Origin: Burkholderiales bacterium
GTDB taxonomy: Bacteria > Pseudomonadota > Gammaproteobacteria > Burkholderiales > Casimicrobiaceae
Reading direction: 5' to 3'
DNA: 9,836 nt
Assembly (NCBI GenBank): GCA_031257235.1
Contig: JAIRPA010000151.1
Location: 1-9,836, forward strand
Positions 1 through 5,347 of the stretch are shown here, one piece after another; within the stretch, counting starts at the first letter, position 1; every line of letters starts with the position of its first letter. Under the pieces are notes generated by a model. That model had not been told where the DNA came from. It saw only the letters and a list, made by a program, of their open reading frames with translations, and did no database searches. The translations under genes were made by a program, and so were the position numbers.

Positions 1-4
1 AGTG

Positions 5-65
5 CCGTCATTCTGCGCGAAGCGTAGCGAAGTCGCAGAATCCACACGCAGCCTTTAGGCTGCGT
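5..65. repeat. Dispersed palindromic repeat, copy 1
   Basis: This copy contains two inverted repeats. ATTCTGCG (10-17) pairs with CGCAGAAT (34-41), and ACGCAGCCT (46-54) pairs with AGGCTGCGT (57-65) around a two-base loop. The segments CCGTCATT and GTCGCAGAATCCA are shared with the copy at 4391-4456. The GAATCCA part continues into the copy at 5303. It resembles the short intergenic palindromic elements scattered through many proteobacterial genomes. The element family is not identified. Confidence 0.7.
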
Positions 66-66
66 C

Positions 67-88
67 ATTGCGGGCTCCGACCCGCAAT
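67..88. repeat. Palindrome ATTGCGGG/CCCGCAAT
   Basis: A perfect 8-bp inverted repeat with a 6-base loop (arms 67-74 and 81-88). It lies one base after the dispersed repeat and is part of a chain of palindromes that fills positions 10-184. It may be one more module of the same composite element. Confidence 0.6.
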
Positions 89-110
89 CCGGTTTTACCG
101 CTTTTCCCGC

Positions 111-142
111 AAAAAAGTATCGGGCTTTGCCCGTACTTTTTT
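111..142. terminator. Hairpin with A-tract/T-tract arms, terminator-like
   Basis: The left arm 111-125 (one bulged T at 120) pairs with the right arm 129-142 around a TTT loop. The outer arms are six A and six T residues, so the structure looks like an intrinsic terminator in both directions. It contains the core AAAAGTA/TACTTTT that recurs at 155-184 and 8254-8283. Which transcript it would end cannot be said, because the upstream gene lies outside the window. Confidence 0.5.
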
Positions 143-154
143 GGAAATTTCAAC

Positions 155-184
155 CGCCCAAAAGTAGGGTTTTACTTTTGGGCG
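155..184. repeat. Palindrome CGCCCAAAAGTA / TACTTTTGGGCG, copy 1
   Basis: A perfect 12-bp inverted repeat (155-166 and 173-184) around a 6-base loop. The same two arms occur at 8254-8283 with a slightly different loop. The copy at 8254 sits between convergent genes, which suggests a bidirectional terminator or a mobile palindromic unit. Here it lies upstream of the lipoprotein gene and probably separates it from whatever precedes the window. Confidence 0.65.
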
Positions 185-219
185 AACTCTTTTTGCCGAA
201 CCCCCGCCACCCTGCGGCG

Positions 220-225
220 TATAAT
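220..225 (+). promoter_or_regulatory. Candidate -10 box for the lipoprotein-abrB operon
   Basis: A perfect TATAAT at 220-225 would start transcription near 232, about 27 bases before the ATG at 259. The hexamer at a 17-base spacing (197-202, CGAACC) is a poor -35 box. TTGCCG at 193-198 is closer to consensus but 21 bases away. The -10 match is seen; its activity is inferred. Confidence 0.45.
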
Positions 226-258
226 CCCGATCACGCATCCAAAGAACCTCAATAAACC

Positions 259-987
259 ATGACTCTAAAACTTTCACGAACGCTTGTTTTGGCGTTGACC
301 TTAGTGCTTGCGGCGTGCGCGAACACGATTCCCTTGAATACCGACCCTGCGATCACGGTTGTCGCGCCCGACTATCGCGTCGGCGACACATGGGTTTATC
401 ACGTGGAGGACGGATTTCGTCTGCCGGAGGTTTGGGAAGAAACGCACACCATTACCGCCATTCGTGAAGAGGAAATCGTCCTTTCCGTCACAAGGCGGGG
501 CAATCATGTCAACGACACCCGCACGGAAATTTGGGCGCGCGCCGGCGCCGTCAAACAGGGTGCGGTCATGCTCGACGAAACGCGCGTTTTTGAGTTGCCT
601 TTTGTTCGTTTTCGCTACCCGATGAGCGCGGGGGTGGCTTGGTCGCAATCCTTGAAAGCCGACACAAAATACGGTGACGCGATGAACATTCGTGACGGTT
701 ATTTATCCTACCGCACCCGCGCGAAAGGATGGCAAAAAATCGCCTCGCCCCACGGGGACGTTGACGCGCTTTTGCTGGAATCTTCCGTTCTTTTCGACGA
801 TGAGAATCCTTGGTATTACGCTTCCCGCGGGAAAGAGTGCGCGTGGTACGCGCCGAGCGTCAACAATGTGGTGTGGATAGAGCGCGACGTGGCGCGTTTA
901 GAAAAAGGCGATGCGCGTTCGGGAATGATCATTCCGGTGGTGCGCGCCTCCTTTCGGTTGACGGATTATCGTCCTGCGCCGCGATGA
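259..987 (+). CDS. Predicted outer-membrane or periplasmic lipoprotein, function unknown
   Basis: A 242-residue protein with a basic N-terminus, a hydrophobic h-region and a lipobox LAAC at residues 17-20, so Cys20 should be lipidated after signal peptidase II cleavage. Asp is absent right after the Cys (the next residues are A-N-T), so Lol export to the outer membrane is plausible. The mature part is soluble, rich in beta-forming residues and aromatic residues, and has a motif GDTWVYHV near residues 43-50. That motif is reminiscent of small proteobacterial lipoproteins that start with a 'GD.W.Y.V' strand. I do not recognise a named family. The ATG is preceded by only a weak purine stretch (AAAGAA, 241-246), but the signal peptide fixes the start well. 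Its stop codon overlaps the start of the next gene by ATGA, implying co-translation with the AbrB-like permease. Confidence 0.8.
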   Translation: MTLKLSRTLVLALTLVLAACANTIPLNTDPAITVVAPDYRVGDTWVYHVEDGFRLPEVWEETHTITAIREEEIVLSVTRRGNHVNDTRTEIWARAGAVKQGAVMLDETRVFELPFVRFRYPMSAGVAWSQSLKADTKYGDAMNIRDGYLSYRTRAKGWQKIASPHGDVDALLLESSVLFDDENPWYYASRGKECAWYAPSVNNVVWIERDVARLEKGDARSGMIIPVVRASFRLTDYRPAPR

Positions 988-2024
988 ATCTTGCCCAAAA
1001 GCCCGTCCTTATTCAGTGGGGGGCGCTTCTTTTGTTGACGACGCTTCTTGTATCGGGGCTGTCTTTGATCGCGCTGCCCGGCGCGTTTTTGTTGGGTGCG
1101 ATGATCGCGGGGGTGATTGTGGCATTAAACGGCGCGAGTATCTCGATGCCGAATTGCTTTTATCAAGGCGCGCAGGCGATGATCGGCACCTTAATTGCCA
1201 CAACATTAACGCCTTGGGTGTTTCATTCGTTTGTGGAGGATTGGGCGCTTTTTGTCGGCGTGGTGTTGGCTTCTTTGGTGGCAAGCACGGCATTGGGCTA
1301 CGCGCTGAAGATTTTTCACGTTATGCCCGGAGTGACCGGCATTTGGGGGATCACCCCGGGCGCGGCGTCCGCCATGGTCATCATGGCAGAAGCCTACGGT
1401 GCGGATATGCGATTGGTCGCGGTGATGCAGTATCTGCGCGTGGTGATGGTGGCGGCAACGGCCGCCGTCTGTGCCCATTTTTTTGCCGAGCCGGTGGTTC
1501 ATGAGGTGGCGGCGTCCTTTGATTTCACAAAGACCCTTGCCTCTTCCGCGCCCACGTTGGCGATTATGGTCGGCGGCGCGGTGTTGGCGGCTATTTTGCG
1601 TGTTCCATCCGGGATGCTTTTTTTTCCGCTGGCGATTGGCGCGGTATTGTCGGTGTCGGAGGTGGTGACGCTTCACATTCCGCGCACGTTGCAAATCGTC
1701 GCGTTTGTTGCGTTGGGTTGGAAAATCGGGTTGCGGTTCACCCGCGAAGTGCTTTTGTATTCTTTGTCCGCGTTGCCTAAAATCTTATTGTCGATTGTGG
1801 TGTTGATGGTGTTTTGCGCGGGGCTCGCGTTGATCGTAGCGCATGTGTTGCATGTGGATTACTTGACGGCGTTTTTGGCCACCAGCCCCGGCGGGGCAGA
1901 CGCGATGGTCAGCATCGCCGCCGCCACACAAATCAATATCGGGTTTGTGATGAGCGTTCAAGTGGCGCGGTTGATCATCGTGATTCTTTTGGGCCCGCCC
2001 ATTGCGAGAAGGTTATCGCGTTAG
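984..2024 (+). CDS. AbrB-family integral membrane protein (putative ammonia monooxygenase family)
   Basis: A 346-residue, highly hydrophobic protein with many predicted membrane helices and an internal duplication typical of the AbrB family (Pfam AbrB, formerly annotated as 'ammonia monooxygenase'). The diagnostic loops are TPGAASAM at residues 124-131, followed by YGADMRLVAVMQYLR, and the second-half counterpart SPGGADAM at 301-308, followed by VMSVQVARL and LLGPP near the C-terminus. The E. coli member was described as a regulator of aidB expression. The true role of the family is unclear and transport is suspected from the topology. I chose the ATG at 984 because it overlaps the lipoprotein stop as ATGA and begins just before the first helix. 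The frame stays open upstream to 810, but that extension would lie antiparallel to no known domain and inside the lipoprotein gene. No clear ribosome binding site is seen, consistent with translational coupling. Confidence 0.88.
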   Translation: MNLAQKPVLIQWGALLLLTTLLVSGLSLIALPGAFLLGAMIAGVIVALNGASISMPNCFYQGAQAMIGTLIATTLTPWVFHSFVEDWALFVGVVLASLVASTALGYALKIFHVMPGVTGIWGITPGAASAMVIMAEAYGADMRLVAVMQYLRVVMVAATAAVCAHFFAEPVVHEVAASFDFTKTLASSAPTLAIMVGGAVLAAILRVPSGMLFFPLAIGAVLSVSEVVTLHIPRTLQIVAFVALGWKIGLRFTREVLLYSLSALPKILLSIVVLMVFCAGLALIVAHVLHVDYLTAFLATSPGGADAMVSIAAATQINIGFVMSVQVARLIIVILLGPPIARRLSR

Positions 2025-2032
2025 CTCGGCAA

Positions 2033-2050
2033 AAAATGTTTCATTTTCTT
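2033..2050 (+). terminator. Weak AT-rich hairpin after the abrB-like gene
   Basis: AAAATG (2033-2038) pairs with CATTTT (2042-2047) around a TTT loop, followed by CTTT. It lies 9 bases after the stop and could end the lipoprotein-permease transcript. The stem is short and AT-only apart from one G-C pair, so this is a tentative call. Confidence 0.25.
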
Positions 2051-2102
2051 TCGGGTTAAGGGAAAATAATCAATAAAGTGTAATACGATCAGCATAATAA
2101 TT

Positions 2103-2588
2103 ATGTCAAATCCTAGCTATAGGGCGTTGCTCATTGCAATAGCTACTTTAAGTATGTTGTTGCATTACTGGGGATATTATGTATGGACATCGCGTTATTT
2201 TGTATGTACTGAAAGAATTGCATCCGTTGTTATTATATTCCTAGGGGTTGCTATAGCTGTGAATTTCACCTATAAATGCCTCAACATCAGGTTAAATAGC
2301 CCGGCTCGCTTTTTTATTTGTCTTTCGGTTGGTGTTGTTGTCGGCGCCATTCTTGGGGTGCTGGCGTTGGTGATAATTTATTACGCAATTGAAATGCAAA
2401 GGACGGGGGTTGCAGTTAATCAATTATTAAGCAATGATTATAGATATTCCATTAAGATACTCCAAAGCAGATATTTTATTAAAGGGTTATTGTTTTTGAT
2501 TTTTATATCATGCGGTTGGTTATTTGGCGGGGTGTATAGTATTCTGATTTATCTATGGTTGAGATTTCGCTCAAAAGAAGCTCAATAA
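2103..2588 (+). CDS. Small polytopic membrane protein, unknown
   Basis: A 161-residue protein with four likely membrane helices, near residues 8-28, 40-56, 69-93 and 126-152, and a short basic C-terminal tail. It has no motif I recognise. This is the first gene of the AT-rich island, and its composition and codon choice (many TTA, ATA, AGA) differ sharply from the preceding gene. No Shine-Dalgarno sequence is visible before the ATG (AATAATT), so the start rests on frame and hydrophobicity. It could be an orphan immunity protein, a phage-type membrane protein or a lineage-specific protein. None of these can be chosen from the sequence. Confidence 0.6.
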   Translation: MSNPSYRALLIAIATLSMLLHYWGYYVWTSRYFVCTERIASVVIIFLGVAIAVNFTYKCLNIRLNSPARFFICLSVGVVVGAILGVLALVIIYYAIEMQRTGVAVNQLLSNDYRYSIKILQSRYFIKGLLFLIFISCGWLFGGVYSILIYLWLRFRSKEAQ

Positions 2589-2796
2589 GACCCACAGACA
2601 AATCCGGTAACATAGCCGCGCTCATGTGTTGCATTATGGTTTGAGTTTAGCCAAGACATATTTAAAGCGGTAGAAGTTGCGAAGATTAGAATCTGCAGAT
2701 GAGCCTCAGTCGGATTTCAAGGCGGCTATTGCCTGTTGATTGTTGGTAATTAAAGTCTTTAGCTGTTTTGTTATCCTAGGTATAAATATTCAACGG

Positions 2797-2809
2797 GTTG
2801 ACAGTCAAC
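2797..2809. repeat. Perfect palindrome GTTGAC-A-GTCAAC
   Basis: Six-base arms with a one-base centre, ending 3 bases before the ATG at 2813. Its position over the presumed ribosome binding region could make it an operator or a translation-blocking structure. The loop is too short for a stable hairpin using all six pairs. It may also be chance. Confidence 0.3.
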
Positions 2810-2812
2810 AAC

Positions 2813-2986
2813 ATGAAAAAAACAACTTTCAAATTTGTGATGCCAAACGATAAGGAAACTTTTAGGAACATAATTGCTGATAATGAGATTAATAAAATAA
2901 ATAAGAAAATATTTTTTATAGTATTTTTTCTATGTTTATTGATCATTGCCGATATTATTTTATTCTTGTTTCTTAAGAATTCTTAA
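2813..2986 (+). CDS. Small single-helix membrane protein, unknown
   Basis: A 57-residue protein: a charged, Lys/Asn-rich N-terminal half followed by one strong membrane helix (about residues 33-54) near the C-terminus, so it looks tail-anchored. I took the ATG at 2813. An in-frame TTG at 2798 would add five residues but lies inside a palindrome and has no better ribosome binding site. It overlaps no neighbour and ends 16 bases before the next small membrane gene, so the two may be co-transcribed. No family is recognised. Very low GC (6 of 60 bases at 2881-2940). Being this short, it may not be a real gene. Confidence 0.4.
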   Translation: MKKTTFKFVMPNDKETFRNIIADNEINKINKKIFFIVFFLCLLIIADIILFLFLKNS

Positions 2987-3002
2987 TCAGGACACTCAAG
3001 AT

Positions 3003-3197
3003 ATGGAAATGCTTCATAATATTTATTGTATCTTGTTTATCATTATTTTTCCTGTGACTGTTTATTTTGGAATGAGACAAAATAAGATTGCAAGAGAGAA
3101 ATATGGGTATGGTTTGCCTACGGTGTTTTTCTTGTTTATTATTATATGTTTTTTATCGGTTGTTTCTATAATTGTATATGGCTTATTAAAACAATAG
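3003..3197 (+). CDS. Small two-helix membrane protein, unknown
   Basis: A 64-residue protein with two membrane helices (about residues 5-22 and 38-61) joined by a short basic loop (RQNKIAREKYGYG). The start is the ATG at 3003, supported by AGGA about 10 bases upstream (CAGGACACTCAAGAT-ATG). A TTG start at 2946 in the same frame would overlap the preceding gene by 41 bases and is less likely. The helix-basic loop-helix plan is common in short bacterial membrane proteins of unknown role. It lies directly downstream of the 57-residue gene. Confidence 0.45.
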   Translation: MEMLHNIYCILFIIIFPVTVYFGMRQNKIAREKYGYGLPTVFFLFIIICFLSVVSIIVYGLLKQ

Positions 3198-3276
3198 GTT
3201 CTGTTTAATTTGTAAAGAGACATAGATTTGTGGGTTTAGATAGAGAGAAAGTTCAAAACAATTTAGTAGTTATAAA

Positions 3277-3759
3277 ATGAACCATAGAATACTCCGCATT
3301 ATCAAGGCGGTGTCTTGCGTAATTATTAACTCATTGTTATTAGTTGTAATATGGGTAGCTGTCCTTGAAATATTCAGTGTATGGGAAGACAATGCCGCTT
3401 CAAGTTTGAAGCTCGATAGGTGTGAGATTGCATTGAGGTTATTAACGCCTTTGGCTGATGCGGGAGACGCACAAGCCCAGGATTCTATGGCTTATATTTA
3501 TTCATTTGGATGTGCTGATGTTATTAGAAGCCGTGCTGATGCAATCTATTGGTTTCAACGCATGGGAAGGTTTGGTATAGTAGCTGGAGAGAAAGAGTAT
3601 GATCCTGTTTCAATACATTTGCTTCGAGTTGCAAAAGATTATCTAAATGGAAGACCTGGGGTAAAAGCAGATAAGTCCGAAAGTATCATATGGCTAAAAT
3701 GGTCCTCTGAGCGTGGAAACAAAGAAGCAGATGCGATCTTAGAGGAGATTAACAGATAA
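3277..3759 (+). CDS. Membrane-anchored Sel1-repeat (TPR-like) protein
   Basis: A 160-residue protein with an N-terminal membrane helix at about residues 11-33, then helical pairs of the Sel1 type. The first spans about residues 49-75 (ALRLLTPLADAGDAQAQ, then MAYIYSFG). A middle segment (RADAIYWFQRMG) follows, and the last fits the Sel1 pattern at about residues 116-150 (AKDYLNGRPGVKADKSESI and WSSERGNKEADA). Sel1 repeats bind other proteins, and small anchored versions occur in secretion, envelope and toxin-immunity settings. The helix with basic residues before it suggests that the repeats face the periplasm. The ATG has no good Shine-Dalgarno sequence. This is the only island gene with a recognisable domain. 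Its composition is intermediate between the core and the rest of the island. Confidence 0.7.
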   Translation: MNHRILRIIKAVSCVIINSLLLVVIWVAVLEIFSVWEDNAASSLKLDRCEIALRLLTPLADAGDAQAQDSMAYIYSFGCADVIRSRADAIYWFQRMGRFGIVAGEKEYDPVSIHLLRVAKDYLNGRPGVKADKSESIIWLKWSSERGNKEADAILEEINR

Positions 3760-3821
3760 CTTTGTTAATGTGATCGTGAAAGACATTCGTATGTTTGCAG
3801 TGAGATACGGATTTCTACCCT

Positions 3822-4256
3822 ATGAATGAAAGACTACAACAAATGGATTGGATTTTGTTTTGGTTGTTGCTTATACCTTTATTGGTGTTGGTAGATTTAA
3901 ATCTACATTTATTTTTGTTAATGAATAAAAATAATCAAATGGCGTTAAATGGCTTAATGTTTATAAACGCGTCTATGAGTCTGGCAGGTGGTGTGTCGCT
4001 TATTTGGTTATGTTTGTTTGGTGCGATGTCATGGGTAACTTATGTGGTAATTTTTACGATTATTTGTGGTTTTCCATTTGTAGAATTTGCTTTGTTGGTG
4101 TACGAAAAACTGAGAAGTCGATGGAAGTTTGTATTTAATGCAGAAAAATTGTTACGTATTATTTTTGTTCTGTTTGTAACGTATTATTCGACATTGTTCG
4201 TTGGAGTTTGCATCGTTGCAGTGTATATACATCTTAATAAGTGGTGGATGGTCTGA
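3822..4256 (+). CDS. Small polytopic membrane protein, unknown
   Basis: A 144-residue protein with four predicted membrane helices, near residues 9-32, 43-66, 71-93 and 111-136, and a Lys/Arg-rich cytoplasmic loop (KLRSRWKF) between helices three and four. There is no recognisable family motif. The four-helix size class resembles the 161-residue protein at 2103, but I see no clear residue-level similarity. The ATG follows TTTCTACCCT without a Shine-Dalgarno motif. It sits 62 bases after the Sel1-repeat gene on the same strand, so co-transcription is possible. Confidence 0.55.
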   Translation: MNERLQQMDWILFWLLLIPLLVLVDLNLHLFLLMNKNNQMALNGLMFINASMSLAGGVSLIWLCLFGAMSWVTYVVIFTIICGFPFVEFALLVYEKLRSRWKFVFNAEKLLRIIFVLFVTYYSTLFVGVCIVAVYIHLNKWWMV

Positions 4257-4292
4257 ACGACGGGACAAGAAAGTCAATGTCTGGTGGAAATT

Positions 4293-4424
4293 GTGATTGT
4301 CAATAGCTTATATAATTTGTATGAACAATTTTTAAGTTGGATATCTGACATTATTAACAATCTGATTTTACAAATCCGCAACCCCACACTCCGTCATTTA
4401 AGTGCGCCGCACGAAGTGCCGTAG
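4293..4424 (+). CDS. Possible small ORF running into the dispersed repeat
   Basis: An open frame with a GTG at 4293 (GGTGG at 4283-4287, spacing 5) encodes about 43 residues with an amphipathic helix-like stretch (SLYNLYEQFLSWISDIINN). It ends with about ten residues encoded by repeat copy 2. The frame is open back to the stop of the preceding gene at 4254-4256. This could be a genuine small gene, the last part of a gene cut by the repeat, or chance. The protein-like composition is the only support. Confidence 0.2.
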   Translation: MIVNSLYNLYEQFLSWISDIINNLILQIRNPTLRHLSAPHEVP

Positions 4425-4456
4425 TCGCAGAATCCATGCCGCTAAAGGCGGCGTCC
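4391..4456. repeat. Dispersed palindromic repeat, copy 2
   Basis: Shares CCGTCATT and GTCGCAGAATCCA with copy 1, and GAATCCATGCCGC plus AAAGGCGGCGT with copy 3 at 5303-5330. It contains the hairpin GCCGC(T)-AAA-GGCGGC (4438-4452). It lies immediately upstream of the gene at 4486. Copies 2 and 3 are direct repeats about 870 bases apart and enclose the two degenerate genes. Confidence 0.7.
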
Positions 4457-4485
4457 CGAAGTTGACGCATAATGGTGAGATGTAT

Positions 4486-4806
4486 ATGGAATTGGTCAAA
4501 AATAACAGAATAGATGAAATAGTGTTATCAAGATTATTAGAAAAAAAGAATGAATTGATGAAACTGAATCTTGATACCTTGTTAAGATTGCCGCCTTTAG
4601 TGGTGGCAAATGAAGTCATTGAGGGAAAGTCATTAGAATTTATAACTTATCGAGAGGAATTATCTGACGATAAACTACTGATTGTCGTTCAATGTAAAAA
4701 TACGCGATTTTGGCGATATGGACACATTTTTGCAGAGGGGTTTACTGTCGATAAATTCGGAGAGACGCAAGACGCCAATGAAAAGCACATGTGGGCGTAT
4801 TTGTGA
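4486..4806 (+). CDS. Hypothetical cytosolic protein, C-terminus probably lost by a frameshift
   Basis: A 106-residue soluble protein of unknown family. The N-terminal half is helical (RLLEKKNELMKLNLDTLL). The second half is beta-like, with LLIVVQCKN followed by RYGHIFAEGFTVD. I took the ATG at 4486 because GGTGAG lies 6 bases upstream. The ATG at 4480 abuts that motif, and the frame further upstream is repeat-derived. The frame ends early at 4804-4806. The -1 frame opens exactly at the A4 run 4781-4784 and continues protein-like to a stop at 4905-4907 (FVNFNHHDKPWYEARWWLDP). Restoring one A would give a 140-residue protein. It could be an immunity-type or phage-type protein, but no homology is asserted. 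Confidence 0.5.
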   Translation: MELVKNNRIDEIVLSRLLEKKNELMKLNLDTLLRLPPLVVANEVIEGKSLEFITYREELSDDKLLIVVQCKNTRFWRYGHIFAEGFTVDKFGETQDANEKHMWAYL

Positions 4807-4907
4807 ATTTTAATCATCATGATAAACCATGGTATGAAGCGCGTTGGTGGCTTGACCCCAATTCAGAAAACAAGGATGAGGATATAAAACTTTATGATTC
4901 CGTATGA
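4782..4907 (+). pseudogene. Out-of-frame C-terminal part of the gene at 4486
   Basis: The -1 reading frame relative to the gene at 4486 is open from 4782, just after an in-frame TGA at 4779-4781, to a stop at 4905-4907. It encodes a Trp-rich, acidic tail (PWYEARWWLDPNSENKDED). The handover point coincides with GAAAAG (A run 4781-4784). A GTG at 4803 overlapping the upstream stop (GTGA) could alternatively start a separate 34-residue peptide, but the composition fits better as the continuation of one protein. It overlaps the start of the next degenerate gene by 14 bases. Confidence 0.4.
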
Positions 4908-5347
4908 CAAGATTGACACATGTTTGTTGAGTGATTTTCAGAAATTATGTCTTATTGAGTTTGAAAAATCCGGAATTTACAAGATGCTACCCTAGACGAT
5001 ATTCAATTGAATGGTGAGTCTGAGAAATATATAAGGATGACTATTATTAACAGAAATATCACCCTTTTTGCTTGGGTTTACGATGACGGTTGTCAAATTA
5101 CGTGTTTAGGAAAAGACTATTATTTTGAAGGGCTTGATTTTTCTTCTTTAGATGAAATGCTGCAATCTTTTTTGTTAAGCATATCATCACTTATCAACGG
5201 TAAGGAACCTTCACAAAAGACGAGTTCAAGAATCAATATTTTTACATGTGGAAAATTATAGTAGATTCTTTTTATCCGGATAAGCAAGACAGCAATTTGA
5301 TTGAATCCATGCCGCCAAAGGCGGCGTTCCCTACATCTGATCCCTGA
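4894..5347 (+). pseudogene. Degenerate gene with two apparent -1 frameshifts, unknown product
   Basis: Three consecutive open stretches read as one protein. The first runs from the ATG at 4894 to a stop at 4993-4995 (MIPYDKIDTCLLSDFQKL, then EFEK). The second frame opens at 4965, right after the A5 run 4964-4968, and runs to a stop at 5259-5261 (IRMTIINRNITLFAWVYDDG, GLDFSSLDEMLQSFLLSISS). The third takes over at the A4 run 5215-5218 (DEFKNQYFYMWKIIVDSFYP) and continues to TGA at 5345-5347. Its last 13 or so residues come from repeat copy 3. Restoring one A at each site gives a 151-codon frame. GAGG lies 12 bases before the ATG. The 84-residue middle piece could be translated alone from 5007 (TTG) or 5037 (ATG). 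The family is not recognised. The 3' end overlaps the end of the convergent glycosyltransferase gene. Confidence 0.5.
5303..5330. repeat. Dispersed palindromic repeat, copy 3 (3' half)
   Basis: GAATCCATGCCGCCAAAGGC and the following bases match 4430-4456 with one substitution and one inserted T. It contains a perfect GCCGCC-AAA-GGCGGC hairpin (5311-5325). It lies directly after the stop codon of the minus-strand glycosyltransferase (stop 5331-5333), so it may end or stabilise that transcript. No T run follows it in either direction. Confidence 0.65.

Noticed and set aside
1..184. CRISPR array or attachment site
   Set aside because: The palindromes differ from one another and lack regular spacers. 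No integrase or cas gene is near.
810..983. N-terminal extension of the AbrB-like protein
   Set aside because: The frame is open, but the extension is Arg/Cys-rich, lies within the lipoprotein gene and precedes the first helix. The ATGA overlap at 984 gives a natural start.
1206..1694. Long antisense open frame opposite abrB
   Set aside because: His/Arg-rich low-complexity translation, a shadow of the membrane gene on the other strand.
2798..2812. TTG start five codons upstream of the 57-residue protein
   Set aside because: It lies inside a palindrome with no better ribosome binding site than the ATG at 2813.
4955..4995. Programmed -1 ribosomal frameshift site in the gene at 4894
   Set aside because: The GAA-AAA-TCC context is not an X-XXY-YYZ slippery heptamer, and no strong downstream structure is evident. 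Mutation or sequencing error is simpler.
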